A stretch of DNA of 64,000 nt from the NCBI GenBank assembly GCA_946480925.1, contig CAMLLU010000003.1:62001-126000 (forward strand), written 5' to 3'. Positions 61,276 through 64,000 of the stretch are shown piece by piece. This DNA comes from an uncultured Rivibacter sp. (GTDB lineage: Bacteria; Pseudomonadota; Gammaproteobacteria; Burkholderiales; Burkholderiaceae). A program made the position numbers and the translations under genes. Each line of letters starts with the position of its first letter. The first letter of the stretch is position 1. Below the pieces are notes generated by a model. That model worked only from the letters and a program-made list of their open reading frames with translations. It made no database searches and was not told the origin of the DNA.

Positions 61276-62826
61276 TCATTGCGCCTGCAACGCAAGCCGC
61301 AGCACGCCGCTGCGGCTCCAGGTGTCCACTTCCTCGTTGAGCAGGTGCAGGGTGCGCGGGTGCGTCTGTGCCCAGGAGGCCTGCAGTTGCAGCAGCGCAC
61401 TGCGCCCGGAACGGTCCAGGCGCGCCACGCCGGCCGGCACGTTGCTGCGCGCGTGGCACAAGATGGTGGCCAGGCGCAGGCACAGCACTTGCCATACCAG
61501 CGCGTCCTGTGCGAGCCCCGCTTCGAGCTTGCGCAGGCCGCCGCGTTGGCCCAGCACGAGGTCGCTGAGCCGGCGCTGCTGGCTTTGCGAAAAGCCAGGG
61601 GCATCCACGTGCGCCAGCAGGTAGGCACTGTGGCGGTGGTGGTCGTGGTGCGACACCATCATGCCGATCTCGTGCAGCGCGCAAGCCCAGCCCAACTCGC
61701 GCACCGCCTCGAGGTCGGCATCGGGGAAGGCGTCGCGGTACAGATCCAATGCCAGCGTCTGCACGCGCTCGGCCTGGCTTTCGTCGACGCTGAAGCGGCG
61801 CTGCAGCTCGCGCACCGATGCGTCGCGCATGTCCTTGTGGCGGACGCTGCGTGCCGCGTCGAGGCGGTCGTCGAGATCGAAGATCACCCCTTGGCGCAAG
61901 GCGCCGCGGGTGGGCTGCAGATGGTCGATGCCGAAGTGCATCGCCAGCGTGTAGAGGATGGACAGGCCGCCACCGAGCACCGCGCGCCGCTCGGGTTTGA
62001 GGCCGGGCAGGGTGATGTTGTCCTGATGGCCGGCTGCAAGGCATTGCTCCATGCACCAGCGCAGGCCGTCGGGCGTGATGCTGCCGTCGCGACTGATGCC
62101 GTTGGTCAGCAGCAGCTGCGAGACCGCACCCACCGTGCCGGACGAACCAAGCGCTTCGGTCCAGTGCTCGCGCGCAAACAGCTCCAGCGCTTCTTCGAGT
62201 TCCGCGCCCGCGGCGATTTGGGCGGCGCGGAAAGCGGTTTCGGTAAAACGGCCGTCGCCGAAGTACTTGAGCGACAAGCTCACGCTGCCCACCTGGAAGG
62301 ACTCGGCACGCGCCGGGTGCCGGCCCTGGCCCAGGATCATTTCCGTGGAGCGGCCACCGATATCCACCACCAGCCGGGGCTTGTCAGAAGGCTGCAGCCG
62401 TGCCACGCCGGCGTAGATGAGACGGGCTTCCTCGCGGCCCGAGATCACCTCGATCGGATAACCGAGTACGGTGCGAGCCTGCAGAAGGAAGGCGTCGCGG
62501 TTCTTGGCTTCGCGCAGGGTCTGCGTGGCCACAGCCCGCACCTGATGCGGCGCAAAGCCCTTGAGCCGCTGCGCGAAGCGGTCCAGGCACGCCAGGCCGC
62601 GTCGCACGGCCTCGGGCGTGAGCAGGCCGTTTTCGTCAAGGCCGCCGCCCAGGCGCACGGTCTCCTTCAGGTAGTCGATGCGCTTGTAGCGCCCCCCACG
62701 CGGCAACTCGGCGATTTCGAGTCGAAAGCTGTTGGACCCCATGTCGATGGCGGCCAACAGGCCGGGCCAGCGCGTGGGAGTTTCAAGGGCAGCGGCAGCG
62801 CGCAGGGCATCGACCATGGTTTCCAT
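61276..62826 (-). CDS. ppx: Exopolyphosphatase (Ppx/GppA family)
   Basis: The 516-residue protein has the actin-like ATPase fold of Ppx/GppA: AAIDMGSNSFRLEIAEL, VRLGGGLDENGLL, VISGREEARLIYAGVA and LVVDIGGRSTEMILG (phosphate loops), and GSSGTVGAVSQLL. A C-terminal HD-type helical domain contains ACALHEIGMMVSHHDHHRHSAYLL. It removes terminal phosphate from polyphosphate and may act on pppGpp. ATGs at 62826 and 62817 are both possible; a TTG further up is less likely. It lies near ppk1 but on the opposite strand, so synthesis and breakdown are separately controlled. Confidence 0.92.
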   Translation of the reverse strand: METMVDALRAAAALETPTRWPGLLAAIDMGSNSFRLEIAELPRGGRYKRIDYLKETVRLGGGLDENGLLTPEAVRRGLACLDRFAQRLKGFAPHQVRAVATQTLREAKNRDAFLLQARTVLGYPIEVISGREEARLIYAGVARLQPSDKPRLVVDIGGRSTEMILGQGRHPARAESFQVGSVSLSLKYFGDGRFTETAFRAAQIAAGAELEEALELFAREHWTEALGSSGTVGAVSQLLLTNGISRDGSITPDGLRWCMEQCLAAGHQDNITLPGLKPERRAVLGGGLSILYTLAMHFGIDHLQPTRGALRQGVIFDLDDRLDAARSVRHKDMRDASVRELQRRFSVDESQAERVQTLALDLYRDAFPDADLEAVRELGWACALHEIGMMVSHHDHHRHSAYLLAHVDAPGFSQSQQRRLSDLVLGQRGGLRKLEAGLAQDALVWQVLCLRLATILCHARSNVPAGVARLDRSGRSALLQLQASWAQTHPRTLHLLNEEVDTWSRSGVLRLALQAQ

Positions 62827-62964
62827 GCGCGGATTGTCGGTGCATTTCGTGTCCAAACCGCGGCGGCGCTTGCGCTTGACACCGTTGATAACATCGTTGG
62901 TGCAATGGCCGTGCCCCTACGAACGAACAGAGGCGCGGTTTTTTCTTTGCCTCCGGGACTTTCG

Positions 62965-63741
62965 ATGACCCTGCTCTACATCATGCTGGCCACGTTTGCC
63001 GGCGGCGTGCTTTCGGTCGTGATCGCGGCCTGCCTCACGGTCACCGTGCTCAGCAGGCTCGTGCAGCATCTGGTCAGCCTGTCGGCCGGCGTGCTGCTGG
63101 GCACCGCCTTGCTCAACGTGCTGCCCGAGGCCTTCGAAGGTGGCAAGGCCGACGCGCATGCGCTCTTCGTCACGCTGCTGGCAGGGCTGCTGTTCTTCTT
63201 CCTGCTCGAAAAGGCCGAGCTCTACCGTCACAGCCACCATCACGAGGGCGACGATCCGCACCACCACCATCATCACGGCTTCGATGCCGAACAGGCCGGG
63301 CGCGGCGGCTGGAGCGTGCTGCTGGGCGACAGCATCCACAACTTCTGCGACGGGGTCATCATCGCTGCGGCCTTCCTCACCGACGTGCGACTCGGCGTGG
63401 CGACCGCAGTGGCGGTGATCGCGCACGAGATTCCGCAGGAGGTGGGCGACTACATCGTGCTGCTCAACGCCGGCTTCACGCGCATGAAGGCATTACTGTG
63501 GAATGCGTTGTCCGGCATGGCCGGCGTGCTGGGCGGCGTGGTGGGTTACTTTGTCGTGGGGCCGTGGGAGTCGCTGTTCCCGTACCTGCTGGTGGTGGCG
63601 TCCAGCAGCTTCATCTACGTGGCGGTTGCCGATCTCATTCCGCAGCTGCAGCGGCGGTTGTCATTCAAGGAAACGGCCGTGCAGCTTGCCTGGCTGGCCG
63701 TGGGGCTGGTGGCCATCACGCTGATGGCCGGCGGGCACTGA
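62965..63741 (+). CDS. ZIP family metal transporter
   Basis: The 258-residue inner-membrane protein has eight predicted helices, with the ZIP metal-site motifs DSIHNFCDGVIIAAAFL in helix 4 and VIAHEIPQEVGDYIVLL in helix 5. Between helices 3 and 4 is a cytoplasmic His-rich loop (HSHHHEGDDPHHHHHHGF) that binds metal in relatives. It likely imports Zn2+ or other divalent metals. It is divergent from ppx, 138 bp apart. The start ATG gives MTLLYIMLATFAGG. Confidence 0.92.
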   Translation: MTLLYIMLATFAGGVLSVVIAACLTVTVLSRLVQHLVSLSAGVLLGTALLNVLPEAFEGGKADAHALFVTLLAGLLFFFLLEKAELYRHSHHHEGDDPHHHHHHGFDAEQAGRGGWSVLLGDSIHNFCDGVIIAAAFLTDVRLGVATAVAVIAHEIPQEVGDYIVLLNAGFTRMKALLWNALSGMAGVLGGVVGYFVVGPWESLFPYLLVVASSSFIYVAVADLIPQLQRRLSFKETAVQLAWLAVGLVAITLMAGGH

Positions 63742-63899
63742 GAAGGTGTGAACGAATCCGCCATGCCCGCTCAGGTCACCAAAAACCGCCCACTCGTCGT
63801 TGCAAATGCTCGCCGTAGCCCGGCTACGGCTGTGCTTTGCGCCTAGATTGGCCGGGTTTTGACGCCCTGCTCGGTCACGCCGAATTCATTCACACCTTC
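63742..63899. repeat. 158-bp extragenic inverted repeat with an internal palindrome
   Basis: The ends are near-perfect inverted copies: GAAGGTGTGAACGAATCCG (63742-63760) and its complement at 63881-63899, with two mismatches in 19. The next 20 nt inward pair at about 60 percent, and the centre has CGTAGCC-C-GGCTACG (63814-63828). A related TAGCCCGGCTACG-containing unit occurs in intergenic regions of Burkholderiales genomes (recalled, not searched). No transposase is present, so it is a repeat unit or MITE-like remnant rather than an insertion sequence. Confidence 0.65.
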
Positions 63900-63906
63900 T
63901 GAGCCC

Positions 63907-64000
63907 TCAACCCAGCGCGTTGGCCCAGTCGCAGCGTAGCCGCTGGCTGCGGTGCAGGCGCACACGCAGCCAGCGGTAGATCTCGGGTGCCAGAAAGGCC
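63907..64000 (-). CDS. C-terminal fragment of an unidentified protein (cut by window edge)
   Basis: The minus-strand frame is open from the right edge to a TGA at 63907 and gives 30 residues ending RSQRLRCDWANALG. Composition (Arg/Leu/Trp) and codon choice look coding, but the fragment is too short to name. It abuts the extragenic repeat, as the end of a real gene would. Confidence 0.45.
   Translation of the reverse strand, partial: AFLAPEIYRWLRVRLHRSQRLRCDWANALG

Noticed and set aside
62827..62964. Possible Pho box before ppx (GTGTCAA near GTTATCA)
   Set aside because: The two half-sites do not fall in 11-nt phase with acceptable matches, unlike the boxes at phoX and ppk1.
1..64000. tRNA, rRNA, CRISPR arrays, insertion sequences and prophage genes
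   Set aside because: Looked for on both strands by eye; no cloverleaf with CCA end, no regularly spaced repeats, no transposase or integrase motifs were recognised. A tRNAscan and repeat search would be decisive.

Overview
The window is a 64 kb piece of chromosome from a high-GC betaproteobacterium. Gene content and order (argF-argD-DUF3579-rpsT-murJ; rpsP-rimM-trmD-rplS; DUF2782-thrB-BPSS1780 next to polA; a DUF47-pit pair) point to Burkholderiales, most likely the Leptothrix/Rubrivivax/Methylibium side of the order. This placement is inferred from gene content, not from a phylogeny. It reads as core genome: gene density is high, many neighbours overlap by ATGA or GTGA, and I see no transposase, integrase, phage gene, CRISPR array, rRNA or tRNA.

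Layout. 1-6.8 kb: minus-strand block with the start of kynB, a von Willebrand lipoprotein, and a run argD-argF-metallophosphoesterase-kinase/UspA fusion-YkgJ. 7-14.9 kb: DUF3579, rpsT, murJ, a SirB1-like protein, an AI-2E-type permease, hda, a HAD phosphatase, pcnB and folK. 15-17.4 kb: a deoxynucleoside kinase and the DUF47-pit phosphate uptake pair. 17.4-22.5 kb: a TM2 protein, a frameshifted acetyltransferase, the rpsP operon, a NUDIX hydrolase and a CobD/CbiB-like protein. 22.5-25.6 kb: a TonB-dependent receptor with a structured leader. 25.7-35.5 kb: rsgA, phhB, an M48 protease, orn, gluQ, a LysR-pirin-flavoprotein unit, trhO and small enzymes. 35.6-45.6 kb: dnaE, a His-rich secreted protein, a patatin, a ComEA-like protein, guaC, a CxxC secreted protein and uvrD. 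45.7-50 kb: two tandem Tat-exported PhoX phosphatases. 50-56 kb: FecR protein, BPSS1780 protein, thrB, DUF2782 and polA. 56-63.7 kb: an LpxH/PlcP-like metallophosphoesterase with a GT4 glycosyltransferase, ppk1, sixA, a hemerythrin, ppx and a ZIP metal transporter. The right edge holds an extragenic inverted repeat and the end of an unidentified minus-strand gene.

The main theme beyond housekeeping is phosphorus. Candidate PhoB boxes (CTGTCAT-like 7-mers repeated every 11 nt) lie upstream of both phoX genes, upstream of the metallophosphoesterase-glycosyltransferase pair and upstream of ppk1. At both phoX genes and ppk1 the box is followed exactly 10 nt later by a -10-like hexamer. A further good box lies in reverse orientation just upstream of DUF47-pit, where it could act as a repressor site. 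Together these suggest a local Pho regulon: periplasmic phosphate scavenging, replacement of membrane phospholipid by glycolipid, polyphosphate turnover, and shutdown of low-affinity uptake. The boxes were found by eye and the regulation is inferred.
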